A stretch of DNA of 64,000 nt, from positions 1-64,000 of the forward strand of contig NZ_QGGU01000008.1 of NCBI RefSeq assembly GCF_003148745.1, in the 5' to 3' direction. The position numbers and the translations under genes are program-made. A model generated the notes under the pieces. It made no database searches. It had not been told where the DNA came from and saw only the letters and a program-made list of their open reading frames with translations. Shown in pieces: positions 16,381 to 25,701 of this stretch (its first letter is position 1; each line of letters begins with the position of its first letter). The DNA is from Pleionea mediterranea. Its GTDB lineage: Bacteria; Pseudomonadota; Gammaproteobacteria; Enterobacterales; Kangiellaceae.

Positions 16381-17094
16381 ATGCTATTTCTGATTTTAAG
16401 CATTATGGTGTTAGCCATTGCCCCGTTTATGGCAAAAGTGTATGACAAATCGCCTCATTTTGAGGATACCTTGTCAGGCTTTTTGCTGATTGTATTGGGA
16501 GGCATTGTGTTGGCTGAGCTGATGCCGCTTTCTTACGCCAATGGCGGTTGGTTGAGCATTCCTCTTGCACTCTTGGGATTAACCGGACCTACCTTAATTG
16601 AGAAACTGTTTCATAAAGCCGCTGATGGCACACATCAAATTACCTTAATTATTGGTTTTAGTGGCTTGTTATTACACACCATGGTCGATGGCGCGTCACT
16701 GAATGAGTTTAAGTCGATTGATTCGGCATCTAAGTGGCTCCCCCTGGCCATTGTGCTACATAGGATCCCGGTTGCTTTATCAGTCCTCTGGATTATTCGT
16801 CCGGTATTCGGTTTTAAGGCAGTTTGGATGGCTTTGTCTGGATTGGCAGTGTTTACAGTGTTTGGTTATGTACTCGGTGTTCAGATGGAATCTGCCATGA
16901 ATTCGAAAAGTTTTGCCTGGTTACAAGCTTTTGTTTCCGGTGCCTTAATGCATGTGCTGCTCCACCGACCAAGACGGGATCACCACCATCATAACCACCA
17001 ATTAATGGAACAGTTTAAACACTGGGGCTTATTTCACTGGTTGGGCGTTGGGATTGGCGCCGTAACCTTAGGCATATTGGCGTATCTTCATTAA
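16381..17094 (+). CDS. ZIP-family-like membrane protein with degenerate metal site
   Basis: This 237-aa protein has about seven or eight hydrophobic helices and the outline of a ZIP metal transporter. The TM4 signature, normally HNxxDG, reads His99-Thr-Met-Val-Asp-Gly104. The TM5 signature, normally HExPHE, reads His127-Arg-Ile-Pro-Val-Ala, so the glutamate and second histidine are lost. A histidine-rich cytoplasmic-type loop HHHHNH near residues 202-207 remains. It may transport a metal by altered ligands, or be a non-transporting relative known in gammaproteobacteria. It is transcribed alone, convergent with ggt. Confidence 0.65.
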   Translation: MLFLILSIMVLAIAPFMAKVYDKSPHFEDTLSGFLLIVLGGIVLAELMPLSYANGGWLSIPLALLGLTGPTLIEKLFHKAADGTHQITLIIGFSGLLLHTMVDGASLNEFKSIDSASKWLPLAIVLHRIPVALSVLWIIRPVFGFKAVWMALSGLAVFTVFGYVLGVQMESAMNSKSFAWLQAFVSGALMHVLLHRPRRDHHHHNHQLMEQFKHWGLFHWLGVGIGAVTLGILAYLH

Positions 17095-17119
17095 CTCATA
17101 GTATTTGTGCAATAAATTA

Positions 17120-17166
17120 GCCGCTTAGAAATCCACCATGGTTTATGGTTAATTTACCCAAGCGGC
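17120..17166. terminator. Long bulged hairpin between convergent genes
   Basis: GCCGCTT (17120-17126) pairs with AAGCGGC (17160-17166). Inside it, AAAT/ATTT and ACCAT/ATGGT continue the helix with small bulges. There is no strong T-run on either side, but its position between the convergent ZIP-like and ggt genes suggests a bidirectional transcription stop. Confidence 0.45.
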
Positions 17167-17191
17167 CATAATAGTTATTTTAATTATCCAT

Positions 17192-18937
17192 TTAATTTTC
17201 TATCAATTGACCTGACTCTAAAACACCGATGGTTTTAGCGCCTGAACGTCTCGGATCCGATGCACCGATAAAAGTTTTGCTGCTGGGATCAATGCCCACC
17301 GACTGGACACTGCCAGATGCACGAGAAGGTTGAACGTTATGCCCCATTGTCTGTAACAATCTAATCGTATCGGGTGAAAATCCTCCTTCGAGTAATAATC
17401 GATCCGGCATCCACTGGTGATGAAAACGTGGACGATGCGCTGCTTCGCTAATATTCAAATCAAAATCAATCACATTAATGATTTGATGCAATACAGTTGT
17501 GATAATACGACTGCCTCCGGGACTGCCAGTAATTAAAACCGGTATATTATCTTTTAAAACAAAGGTAGGCGTCATTGAGCTTAAAGGACGTTTACGAGGT
17601 TCAACGGCATTGGCTTTGCCCCCGATCAATCCAAATGCATTGGGCGTACCTGGCTTTGCAGAAAAATCATCCATCTCGTTATTCAAAAAGATTCCGGTGC
17701 CATCCACTATTTTTCCTGAACCAAAGCTAAAATTTAAGGTGTATGTGTTGGTCACTATATTGCCCCAACGATCAATGACTGAAAAATGGGTGGTTTGTGG
17801 GCTTTCGTTACCAGAAAATTCTGTGGCAGAAATTTCACTGGAAGGTGTTGCTTCGGTTAAATTAATTTTTTTTGCTAACTGTTTGGCATAAGATTTAGAG
17901 GTTAAAGTTTCCATAGGCACAGGATAAAAGTCAGGATCGCCCAAATGTTTGCTTCGATCAGCGTAAATACGTTTAAACACTTCAGTTAAAAGATGAATGT
18001 GTTGAGCACTGCCCCAGCCAGCATCCTTTAAATTAAAGTTTTCCAAAATATTCAACGTCTGAATAACATGAACTCCGCCTGAACTGGGCGGTGGCATCGA
18101 AACCACTTTATAACCACGGTAAGTACCAGTAACCGCTTCCCGCTCTTTAACTTCATAATTGGCAAGATCTTGTTTTGTAATGAGTCCTTGATTTTTCGTC
18201 ATGTACTCTACAAATTTATCCGCGACAGAACCTTTATAAAAAGCATCGCTGCCTTGCTGTTGGATTTGCTTTAACGACCAGGCCAAATCTGGAAATTTTA
18301 TTAGCTCACCTGGCTGATAACTGTCACCCTGAGATTTAAAGTAAATTCGGGCAACTTCTTTATCATTAATTAAACGTTTTTTTCGCGCATTTAAAGAGTC
18401 CAGAAATGGGTAATCGGCAACAATCCCCTGCTCAGCTAATTTTACTGACGGCTCTAATATCACTTCTCTCTTCATAGTGCCGTAATGTTCTAGCGCATGA
18501 AGCAATCCGGCTACAGTACCTGGCACACCGGATGCTAAAGTGGTAAATCTGGATTTAGTGGCTGAAGCTTTACCATTATCGTTTAAAAACATGTCTTCGG
18601 TTGCTTGTGAAGGCGCCATTTCTCTATAATCAATTGCGATGGTTTTATCTTCTTTTGCAAGATATATAAGCATAAAACCACCACCACCAAGGTTTCCAGC
18701 TTTGGGCAAAGTTACTGCTTTTGCAAATCCAAGTGCGACTGCCGCATCAATGGCGTTACCACCATTTTTAAGAATATTAGCCGCTACTTTGGAAGCTCTA
18801 AACTCTTGCGAGGCAACCATGCCGCCATTAGATTTTATCGGGTAGTTAACCGAGTCACCTTCAATAATGGCATCTTTCTCAGCAGCAAAGACGCTCATGA
18901 AAAAAGTAAGCGATAATAAGGTAAATAAATATTTCAC
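17192..18937 (-). CDS. ggt: Gamma-glutamyltransferase
   Basis: This periplasmic Ntn-hydrolase of 581 aa cleaves or transfers the gamma-glutamyl group of glutathione. The signal peptide is at residues 1-19. The precursor self-cleaves before the catalytic Thr382 in QTTHFSVID. The GSPGGSRIITT loop (C-terminal half) and the substrate-binding Arg in DYREMAPS (about residue 105) are as in E. coli GGT. The start is GTG 18937 with GGAG five bases upstream, overlapping the stop of the large sensor gene as GTGA. Coupling to a sensor is not the usual context for ggt. Confidence 0.93.
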   Translation of the reverse strand: MKYLFTLLSLTFFMSVFAAEKDAIIEGDSVNYPIKSNGGMVASQEFRASKVAANILKNGGNAIDAAVALGFAKAVTLPKAGNLGGGGFMLIYLAKEDKTIAIDYREMAPSQATEDMFLNDNGKASATKSRFTTLASGVPGTVAGLLHALEHYGTMKREVILEPSVKLAEQGIVADYPFLDSLNARKKRLINDKEVARIYFKSQGDSYQPGELIKFPDLAWSLKQIQQQGSDAFYKGSVADKFVEYMTKNQGLITKQDLANYEVKEREAVTGTYRGYKVVSMPPPSSGGVHVIQTLNILENFNLKDAGWGSAQHIHLLTEVFKRIYADRSKHLGDPDFYPVPMETLTSKSYAKQLAKKINLTEATPSSEISATEFSGNESPQTTHFSVIDRWGNIVTNTYTLNFSFGSGKIVDGTGIFLNNEMDDFSAKPGTPNAFGLIGGKANAVEPRKRPLSSMTPTFVLKDNIPVLITGSPGGSRIITTVLHQIINVIDFDLNISEAAHRPRFHHQWMPDRLLLEGGFSPDTIRLLQTMGHNVQPSRASGSVQSVGIDPSSKTFIGASDPRRSGAKTIGVLESGQLIEN

Positions 18938-21900
18938 GACTTCTCCTTAGTGAAAAACTCTTTCAAGTTGGTCACCGTTATAAATTTTTCATCGAGTAAT
19001 ACATCGATCCCTTGAGAAACTTTCTTTTCAAACTCTGTTGGATGATGATCGATTGAACTAGTGATAGCATAAGCACCAGTTACGTTTCTTTGTTTTGAAT
19101 AATAAAGAAAATCAATTGCCAGATATGCACTGGTCAAACGGTTCACTAAATAAGACTTTGATTCAACAACTGGTGTAGGAACTAGCGCAATATTAAAATC
19201 AAACTTTAAAAGCCTGCCATTTCCACAGTCAAAAGAGCGTTGATTTAAAAGCCTGAAAAAATTATAAACTCTTTGCTTGGTTTCTTCGAAACTCAATGAG
19301 TCGAGCATAATAAATGTAGAATCATCCCAGCGAGCAATCAGGTCATCGCCCGATACATAGTCACTGATCAGCTCACATAACTCCGAAATAGACGATTCTA
19401 TGTTTGCTTTATACTCAGTTTTTAATAGCTTCTCATAATTAGAAATAGAAAAGGCTATAAAACAACCACCCGGCGGCTTGGTATTGTTTTTCTTAAAAAA
19501 ATCATCTTCATTAGCAATAACTTCTTCAAAAAACGACTTTTTAAAGAATTGTGAAAGCTTATCTTTTTTACTGTATTCAATAACTTTATTTTCATAATAC
19601 TTAACTTTTTCTTCTACTTCATTTAGCGACCTTAAAAATTCTTCACCTTTATCTTTTGATGACTCAAGTTCAAAACGCAGTTGCTTTATATACTCTCTAT
19701 TATCTTCAAGCTCCAGCTTTATTAATTCGCTTCGTTTATTTAACCTTAACAACCACCAATAAATCATACCGCCTATCAAAAAAATCAAAGTAGAAATATA
19801 GATTAAAATTGCTGTTTTAGACTGCCAAAAATTATCTTTAACTTCTATTGCTAACAAATTAAATGTATCCCCCCAATTACTATTCCTTTGTTTAACTTGC
19901 ATCTCAAGCAAATAATCACCAGCATGTAATCCAAACAAGTTAATAATTCGAGTATCGTTCAGTTCAACCCAGTCAGAATTTAAGCCTGAAAGTCTATAAC
20001 GATAAGCTTGGGAGCTTGCATTATGATAGTTTAGCGCCGATGTTTTAATGGTTAAAAAGTCCTCTTCATCCTTTAAATATACTGTCGGAAAAGACTCACT
20101 ATTTACGTCAACTGACTTATTGTTTTTCATAACCTCAATCAACTTCACGCTCGGATTTAACTGCTTAGACACCAAGTCGTCAGGGTAAAAAGAAGTAACA
20201 CCGTTAACACCTCCAAATAAAATTTCCCCATCAGAACTTTTATGGCTGGCCCAAACATTAAACTCATTGCTTTGCAGCCCATCTTTAACAGTAAAGTGCT
20301 TAGTTGTGTTATTGGCTGAATTGAATAAAATGATGCCAAAAGAAGTGCTTAACCATAATGAATCATCACTACCAGACTGAATTCCGTAAATAGAGTCATT
20401 TACGATTCCATCAGACTCTGTAAACTGTTGAAAAGAGCTTTCTGCTATATTGCCTCTATTTAAATTAAGCTTATTTAAACCATCTCCTGTTCCTATCCAC
20501 AAGACACCTTGTGTGTCTTCATAGATAACTTGAATATAGTTATTACTTATACTCTTGGCGTTGTCTAACTCAGCTGTAAATAAATACTCAGTATCATCTT
20601 CAGGTTTAAACGCTGCAAGTCCGCTATCAGTACCTACCCAGATAAGTCCTTCGACATCTTCGTATAATGCATTAATTAAAAAGTCTTGAGTGTTTAAAAT
20701 TGAATTTAATCGCTTGGTGTAATCAACAACATGATACTTCTGGTTACTAGTAAGCTTCCCTTTAACACCCTGAATTTTTACAAGGCCAGATTGCAAACCA
20801 ATCCAAAGTTCACCGTTTCGATCTTCTGTAATCGATAACGCAGTTTCGTCTAACAAAGGATTATGAAGTCGAATTATTTCATTGTTATCCGGGTTAAGCG
20901 TATAAACTCCGTTTAATGTTGTAATCCATAAATTATCGTATATATCGAAATGTAGATCTGTTATTAAAGCATTGGATAAGATTTGAGAGTCGGTCGAACT
21001 TTGTATTTTTACTAGTGTGGTTCGAGTAGAATCAATTTTAAATAATCCACTTCCGTAGCTGCCAATCCAAATATTGCCCAATAAGTCAGTTGTAACACTA
21101 TGAATCATATTGGTGGCTTTTAACTCACTTGCATCTTTTCGTGTAAAGTAATGGTTAAACATTTCATTACTTTTATTCCATATATGAAAGCCACTGTCAT
21201 ATGTAGCTATCCATATCAAACCTTGAGTATCCTCATAAAAAGCAAGAATATCATTTGAGAGTAAGCCGTTTTTATCAATAAGATTTTTTTTATAACGAGT
21301 AAAGCTATCAATATCTTGTTCATAGACATTAAGCCCATCTGATGTACCTATCCAGACACGATCGGTTGAGTCCACAAATACAGATTGAACATGATTACTT
21401 GATAACTTACCTTCTCCATCAACTGAATACTTGTAATGCCTATAATTTTCGTTTAATAAATTATACCGAATAACGCCATTATGAGTTCCTATCCAGAGGG
21501 TGTCTTTTTTATTTGAACTAATAGAAGAAATAGGAAAATCATCAGCTTTAAGCTCTTTAATGCATCGTTCTTTTAGTTCCTGGTTGATTAGATCTAAACT
21601 AAATAAACAGCCTTCTTGTCCAAAGTACAGACTTGAACCTATTGAGTGCAACCCACTTATATTGCGATTGCGAATTATTTTTTTTAAGTTCAACTCTTTA
21701 TTGTAATCAACTAATAATTGTTCATTTGGATTAAACAGTAGTAATTGACCGTTTACAATGACCCACAATCTACTATAGATATCTTCAACCATTACAGAGA
21801 CATAATAACTGCTTAATGGTTTTTCTACGGGTACTGAAATAAATTTATTGTCATTAGTTTTATAAGCCAGGCCTTTATCCGTGCCAACCCAAAGTCTTCC

Positions 21901-22251
21901 TTTAGAGTCGGTGAGCAGACTAGATATTTGATTGTCAGGTAATGTGTATTTTTCTTTGCTGTTTCGTTTGTATACTTTAAATTGATAGCCATCGAATCGA
22001 TTAAGCCCTTCTTCTGTCCCTATCCAGATAAAGCCGTCGTCGGTTTGTGAAAAGGCTGTAACGGCACTCAAGGAGAGTCCATCATTAATCGAGTAATTAC
22101 TTAAGTGGAGTTCAGGACTGATCTGTAAGCGTTTTAGTTCATCAGCCTGTAACCATGGAGCAATACAAAAGCCAAGCCATAAAAGAATATGGCTAACAAC
22201 GCCTGATTTCAAAGGGCAAAGTTTACTGGCTTTTGTTTTTTTCTTTTGCAA
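18934..22251 (-). CDS. Two-component-type beta-propeller sensor with degenerate GGDEF domain
   Basis: This 1105-aa inner-membrane sensor has, in order: a signal peptide (about 20-36); about a dozen Reg_prop blades with WIGT cores (FIWIGTEEGLNRFDG, LWVGTDKGLA, VWIGTSDGLNVY and others) covering roughly residues 45-700, probably two seven-bladed propellers; a Y_Y_Y domain (about 715-800); one membrane helix near 815-835; a coiled coil (about 840-905); and a GGDEF-fold domain. The active-site loop reads ARWDDSTFIML where RxGGDEF is expected, so cyclase activity is very unlikely. The start is TTG 22251 with GAG upstream, 29 bases inside the acyltransferase gene; the stop overlaps ggt. It probably senses a periplasmic ligand and signals by protein contact. 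Confidence 0.8.
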   Translation of the reverse strand: MQKKKTKASKLCPLKSGVVSHILLWLGFCIAPWLQADELKRLQISPELHLSNYSINDGLSLSAVTAFSQTDDGFIWIGTEEGLNRFDGYQFKVYKRNSKEKYTLPDNQISSLLTDSKGRLWVGTDKGLAYKTNDNKFISVPVEKPLSSYYVSVMVEDIYSRLWVIVNGQLLLFNPNEQLLVDYNKELNLKKIIRNRNISGLHSIGSSLYFGQEGCLFSLDLINQELKERCIKELKADDFPISSISSNKKDTLWIGTHNGVIRYNLLNENYRHYKYSVDGEGKLSSNHVQSVFVDSTDRVWIGTSDGLNVYEQDIDSFTRYKKNLIDKNGLLSNDILAFYEDTQGLIWIATYDSGFHIWNKSNEMFNHYFTRKDASELKATNMIHSVTTDLLGNIWIGSYGSGLFKIDSTRTTLVKIQSSTDSQILSNALITDLHFDIYDNLWITTLNGVYTLNPDNNEIIRLHNPLLDETALSITEDRNGELWIGLQSGLVKIQGVKGKLTSNQKYHVVDYTKRLNSILNTQDFLINALYEDVEGLIWVGTDSGLAAFKPEDDTEYLFTAELDNAKSISNNYIQVIYEDTQGVLWIGTGDGLNKLNLNRGNIAESSFQQFTESDGIVNDSIYGIQSGSDDSLWLSTSFGIILFNSANNTTKHFTVKDGLQSNEFNVWASHKSSDGEILFGGVNGVTSFYPDDLVSKQLNPSVKLIEVMKNNKSVDVNSESFPTVYLKDEEDFLTIKTSALNYHNASSQAYRYRLSGLNSDWVELNDTRIINLFGLHAGDYLLEMQVKQRNSNWGDTFNLLAIEVKDNFWQSKTAILIYISTLIFLIGGMIYWWLLRLNKRSELIKLELEDNREYIKQLRFELESSKDKGEEFLRSLNEVEEKVKYYENKVIEYSKKDKLSQFFKKSFFEEVIANEDDFFKKNNTKPPGGCFIAFSISNYEKLLKTEYKANIESSISELCELISDYVSGDDLIARWDDSTFIMLDSLSFEETKQRVYNFFRLLNQRSFDCGNGRLLKFDFNIALVPTPVVESKSYLVNRLTSAYLAIDFLYYSKQRNVTGAYAITSSIDHHPTEFEKKVSQGIDVLLDEKFITVTNLKEFFTKEKS

Positions 22252-22801
22252 TGTTTACTCGTATTTCTGATAGTAAGTGCGGCCGAAACCCTTGTTTATC
22301 CTGATAAAACGCACGCAACCATTCAAAGTCCTTTTCGATATTGCCTGAAGGATGCAGCAGTGGGCCAAAGCCCGTCTGTTTTGTGCGCGTATCTAGAAAA
22401 ACTAACTGTATCGGTACCTGAGCTTTTAGTGCGACACGATAAAACCCGGTTTTCCAATGATCTTTTTTGCTGCGAGTGCCCTCAGGAGACAAAGCAAATT
22501 TAAACTCATCCTTGCTGTGGAATTTTTCTACAATTTGATCCACAACATTTTTAGCTTTCGTTCGATTGACCGGCTCACCACCAATAGCGGTTAAAAACCA
22601 GCTGAGCGGCGGCCAGAAAAGTGTGTGTTTTCCAATAAAATTTGGCTTTAACCCACTTGCCCAGCGTACGAGCAACAATAAAATAACATCCCAGTTGGAT
22701 GTGTGGGGGGCAAAAATTAGAACGTATTTGTCTAACGCTGGTTGTTCACCAACCAGCTTCCACCCCATTGCTTTTAATAACCATCGACTTAGGCTTTTCA
22801 A
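22223..22801 (-). CDS. PlsC-type lysophospholipid acyltransferase family protein
   Basis: This 192-aa acyltransferase of the glycerol-phosphate acyltransferase fold shows motif HX4D as FAPHTSNWD (about residues 30-38) and motif III as SPEGTRSK near 103-110. Members move a fatty acyl chain to lysophosphatidic acid or another lipid; this short version without membrane helices is common in marine gammaproteobacteria and its acceptor is unclear. The start appears to be TTG 22801, ten bases after purF ends; an ATG at 22768 is possible but would trim the conserved RWLL segment. It overlaps the following sensor gene. Confidence 0.8.
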   Translation of the reverse strand: MKSLSRWLLKAMGWKLVGEQPALDKYVLIFAPHTSNWDVILLLLVRWASGLKPNFIGKHTLFWPPLSWFLTAIGGEPVNRTKAKNVVDQIVEKFHSKDEFKFALSPEGTRSKKDHWKTGFYRVALKAQVPIQLVFLDTRTKQTGFGPLLHPSGNIEKDFEWLRAFYQDKQGFRPHLLSEIRVNIAKEKNKSQ

Positions 22802-22810
22802 TTGACAGGC

Positions 22811-24334
22811 CTATACATTGCCTTCGTTATGAATATCCATAACCATATCGACATCTTCTAGTGCGCCTGAAGATGACTTGGCCTCATCGTTACGTTCTTG
22901 CTCAAGTCTATCGAGGTATGCCTGATCAACATCGCCAGTGATATATTCGCCGGTAAAAACGGACGTATCAAATTGTTCGATATCTGCATTACCTTCTTTT
23001 ACCGCTTCAATTAAGTCATCCAGATCCTGATATATCAGTTTGTCAGCACCAATAATCTTTTCAACTTCTTCGATGGTTTTATCATGAGCAACTAACTCCG
23101 ATGCTGTTGGCATATCGATACCGTATACATTTGGGTACCGAACCGGTGGTGCAGCAGAAGCGAAATATACTTTTTTAGCGCCAGCCTCTCTTGCCATATC
23201 AACGATTTGATGGCTGGTTGTTCCCCGTACAATTGAATCATCCACTAACAAAACATTTTTGTCTTTAAACTCAAGTTCGATAGCATTAAGTTTTTTGCGA
23301 ACCGATTTACGTCGCATCTGTTGACCCGGCATAATAAAGGTGCGGCCAATGTATCGATTCTTAACGAATCCATGACGCATTTTTAAATTTAAGCCATGTG
23401 CCAACTGCATGGCACTGGTGGTTGACGTGTCTGGAATTGGGATCACTACATCAATGTCATGATCAGCCCATTCACGTTGAATTTTTTCAGCCAGCTTCTC
23501 GCCCATTCGCAGTCGTGCTTTATACACAGACACATTGTCAATCATGGAGTCGGGACGAGCCAGATATACTTGTTCAAAGATACAAGGCGTTAACCGTGTG
23601 TTCTCGGCGCAAACTTTACTGTGCATGTTACCTTCAAAATCAACAAACACCAGCTCTCCGGGAGCGACATCTCTTATCAAATCAAAGCCAAGTGCATCAA
23701 GCGCTACGCTTTCAGACGCAGTCATGTATTCGGTCCCCTTATCAGTCTCTCGTTTACCTATGACCAATGGACGAATACCTGAAGCATCGCGAAAGCAAAC
23801 CATACCAACACCTAAAATAAGTGCAACAGCTGCGTAGCCGCCTTTACACCGTTTGTAGACCTGGCGCCCTGCTTCAAAAATATCCTCTGCAACAGGCGAT
23901 AATGAGGTCGATTTTTGTAGTTCATGGGCAAAAACATTGAGTAAAATTTCGGAGTCGGAACTGGTATTAATGTGGCGTCTATCCGTTTTATAGAGTTCCT
24001 GCTTAAGGGTTGCCGCGTTGGTAAGATTTCCGTTATGGGCTAAAGCGATGCCAAATGGGGAGTTTACATAAAATGGCTGAGCTTCGGCAGAGCTTGAGCA
24101 ACCAGCGGTTGGATAGCGAACATGGCCTATACCAACGTGGCCTGCCAGCCGATGCATATGGCGTGTTTGAAAAACATCGCGTACCAGGCCATTGGCCTTA
24201 CGCATAAACATACGTCCTTCATTAAGAGTTACCATTCCAGCGGCATCCTGCCCACGATGCTGCAACACTGTAAGCGCATCGTATATATTTTGATTAACAG
24301 GATATTTACCGACTATACCAACTATACCGCACAT
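22811..24334 (-). CDS. purF: Amidophosphoribosyltransferase
   Basis: This 507-aa cytoplasmic enzyme carries out the first committed step of purine synthesis, PRPP plus glutamine to phosphoribosylamine. The N-terminal glutaminase begins MCGIVGIVG with nucleophile Cys2. The PRPP loop is [16 protein letters not shown] in the C-terminal half. The length matches E. coli PurF. It follows cvpA, the arrangement seen in most gammaproteobacteria. No PUR box was recognised upstream. Confidence 0.97.
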   Translation of the reverse strand: MCGIVGIVGKYPVNQNIYDALTVLQHRGQDAAGMVTLNEGRMFMRKANGLVRDVFQTRHMHRLAGHVGIGHVRYPTAGCSSSAEAQPFYVNSPFGIALAHNGNLTNAATLKQELYKTDRRHINTSSDSEILLNVFAHELQKSTSLSPVAEDIFEAGRQVYKRCKGGYAAVALILGVGMVCFRDASGIRPLVIGKRETDKGTEYMTASESVALDALGFDLIRDVAPGELVFVDFEGNMHSKVCAENTRLTPCIFEQVYLARPDSMIDNVSVYKARLRMGEKLAEKIQREWADHDIDVVIPIPDTSTTSAMQLAHGLNLKMRHGFVKNRYIGRTFIMPGQQMRRKSVRKKLNAIELEFKDKNVLLVDDSIVRGTTSHQIVDMAREAGAKKVYFASAAPPVRYPNVYGIDMPTASELVAHDKTIEEVEKIIGADKLIYQDLDDLIEAVKEGNADIEQFDTSVFTGEYITGDVDQAYLDRLEQERNDEAKSSSGALEDVDMVMDIHNEGNV

Positions 24335-24361
24335 AATAATTAAGCCTTAAGTAACGTAAAT

Positions 24362-24877
24362 CTATTCAGAATCAAGAGAGATGTTAATGTTATTGGATAC
24401 GTTTGGAGAATTGTTCTTTAAATGATCATAGAACCATCCGCCAATAAGTTCAAAATGAGATACTAATTGTGACCGTTGCCACCAGGAATCTTGCTCTACA
24501 GGAGTAAACACTTTTAATGAAATAACCAGAACGGCGACCACCAGAATGCCTCGCAAAGCCCCAAATGCCATGCCCATCATTCGATCCATGCCGCTTAAAC
24601 CGGCCCGCTCAACGAACTGACTCAACAGGTAATTAACAAGACCAGACATGGTGAGAGTAAGAAAAAATAAGCCGCCCCAGGCTATGCCTAAACGTAGGCT
24701 CGGGGTAGAGATGTGATCGGCCAATAAGCTTGCCAGCTCTAGGTAGAACCACTTGGCAACAAAAAACGCAAGAACCCAGCCCGCTAGTGAAAAAGCCTCC
24801 CGGATGAATCCTCTGACTAAACTGATGAGGGTAGAAATTAAGATTAAGATTAAAATAGCCCAGTCAAACCATACCAT
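24362..24877 (-). CDS. cvpA: CvpA family membrane protein
   Basis: This 171-aa inner-membrane protein has four predicted helices (about residues 4-22, 28-48, 65-85 and 100-125) and the family's IRGFIREAF-like segment after the first helix (SLVRGFIREAFSLAGW). CvpA is needed for colicin V production in E. coli and for envelope stress tolerance; the molecular role is unresolved. It sits between dedD and purF, the conserved position. Confidence 0.93.
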   Translation of the reverse strand: MVWFDWAILILILISTLISLVRGFIREAFSLAGWVLAFFVAKWFYLELASLLADHISTPSLRLGIAWGGLFFLTLTMSGLVNYLLSQFVERAGLSGMDRMMGMAFGALRGILVVAVLVISLKVFTPVEQDSWWQRSQLVSHFELIGGWFYDHLKNNSPNVSNNINISLDSE

Positions 24878-24966
24878 CTAATTCGAGAACCTTTCTTCGT
24901 ATTCAGCAGGCGGCATTTTAACAGAGCATTAGGCTCAAGCCTAGCAATCATCAAAGCAGTGTCGGA

Positions 24967-25695
24967 TTAATGTTTCGTGGGATCCCAGGCAATAACAATT
25001 GGGTTCAACTGAGTGATAGTGCGTACTTTATCCATCCTTTGTTCAGCTTGCTTTTTCTCAAGCCAGGGGCCGACATACACCCTATACAATACCTTACCGT
25101 TATCCAGTGTGGCTGGTCGGGCAAAGGCTTTCAGTTGATTTGCCTCCAACTTTTTTACCAATGCATTGGCGTTGTCATTAGAAGAAAAACTGCCAACCTG
25201 TACTAGCCAGGATGATTTAGTTAATGTTTTAGCCGGTTTACTGTCAGCTTTAGGCTTAGTTTTGTCGGTCTGTTGGGCAGCAGGTATTGTATTTGTTTGC
25301 TTAACTGGATCGGTGAGTACTTTATCAGTTTTGGTGGAACTCTTTGACGAACTATCGGTATCTATTGACTTATCAGCATTGCCAGGAGTCGACTTGGAGT
25401 GTTCTGATGTTAACTTCTCGGCGGTCGATGACTTATCAGAAGAAGGTTTGGTGATTTCTGCACCTGACGCGGTTTCATCGACTTCAGAATCTGATGAAGG
25501 CGTTGTCTCATTCACCGGTTGACTCTTTGGCAAATTTAACTGTTTCTTTAAGGTTTCCGGTTTTTTTGGTATCTGAGAACTGAATTCGCTCTGCTGCTTT
25601 TTTTGACCCAGGATCCCCGGCAAAAAGATAATCGCTAGAGCGACCAATACAATCGCACCTATCAATCGTTGCTTTATGGTTTGATCCATTGCCAT
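24967..25695 (-). CDS. dedD: SPOR-domain cell division protein DedD
   Basis: This bitopic inner-membrane protein of about 240 aa has a single helix near residues 9-27 (LIGAIVLVALAIIFLPGI), a long Ser/Thr/Lys/Asp-rich periplasmic linker (about 30-160) and a C-terminal SPOR domain (about 163-240, WLVQVGSFSSNDNANALV and VLYRVYVGPW). SPOR domains bind denuded glycan strands at the division site. The start may be ATG 25695 or ATG 25689; neither has a clear ribosome site. It lies seven bases after folC. Confidence 0.92.
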   Translation of the reverse strand: MAMDQTIKQRLIGAIVLVALAIIFLPGILGQKKQQSEFSSQIPKKPETLKKQLNLPKSQPVNETTPSSDSEVDETASGAEITKPSSDKSSTAEKLTSEHSKSTPGNADKSIDTDSSSKSSTKTDKVLTDPVKQTNTIPAAQQTDKTKPKADSKPAKTLTKSSWLVQVGSFSSNDNANALVKKLEANQLKAFARPATLDNGKVLYRVYVGPWLEKKQAEQRMDKVRTITQLNPIVIAWDPTKH

Positions 25696-25701
25696 CGTAT
25701 A

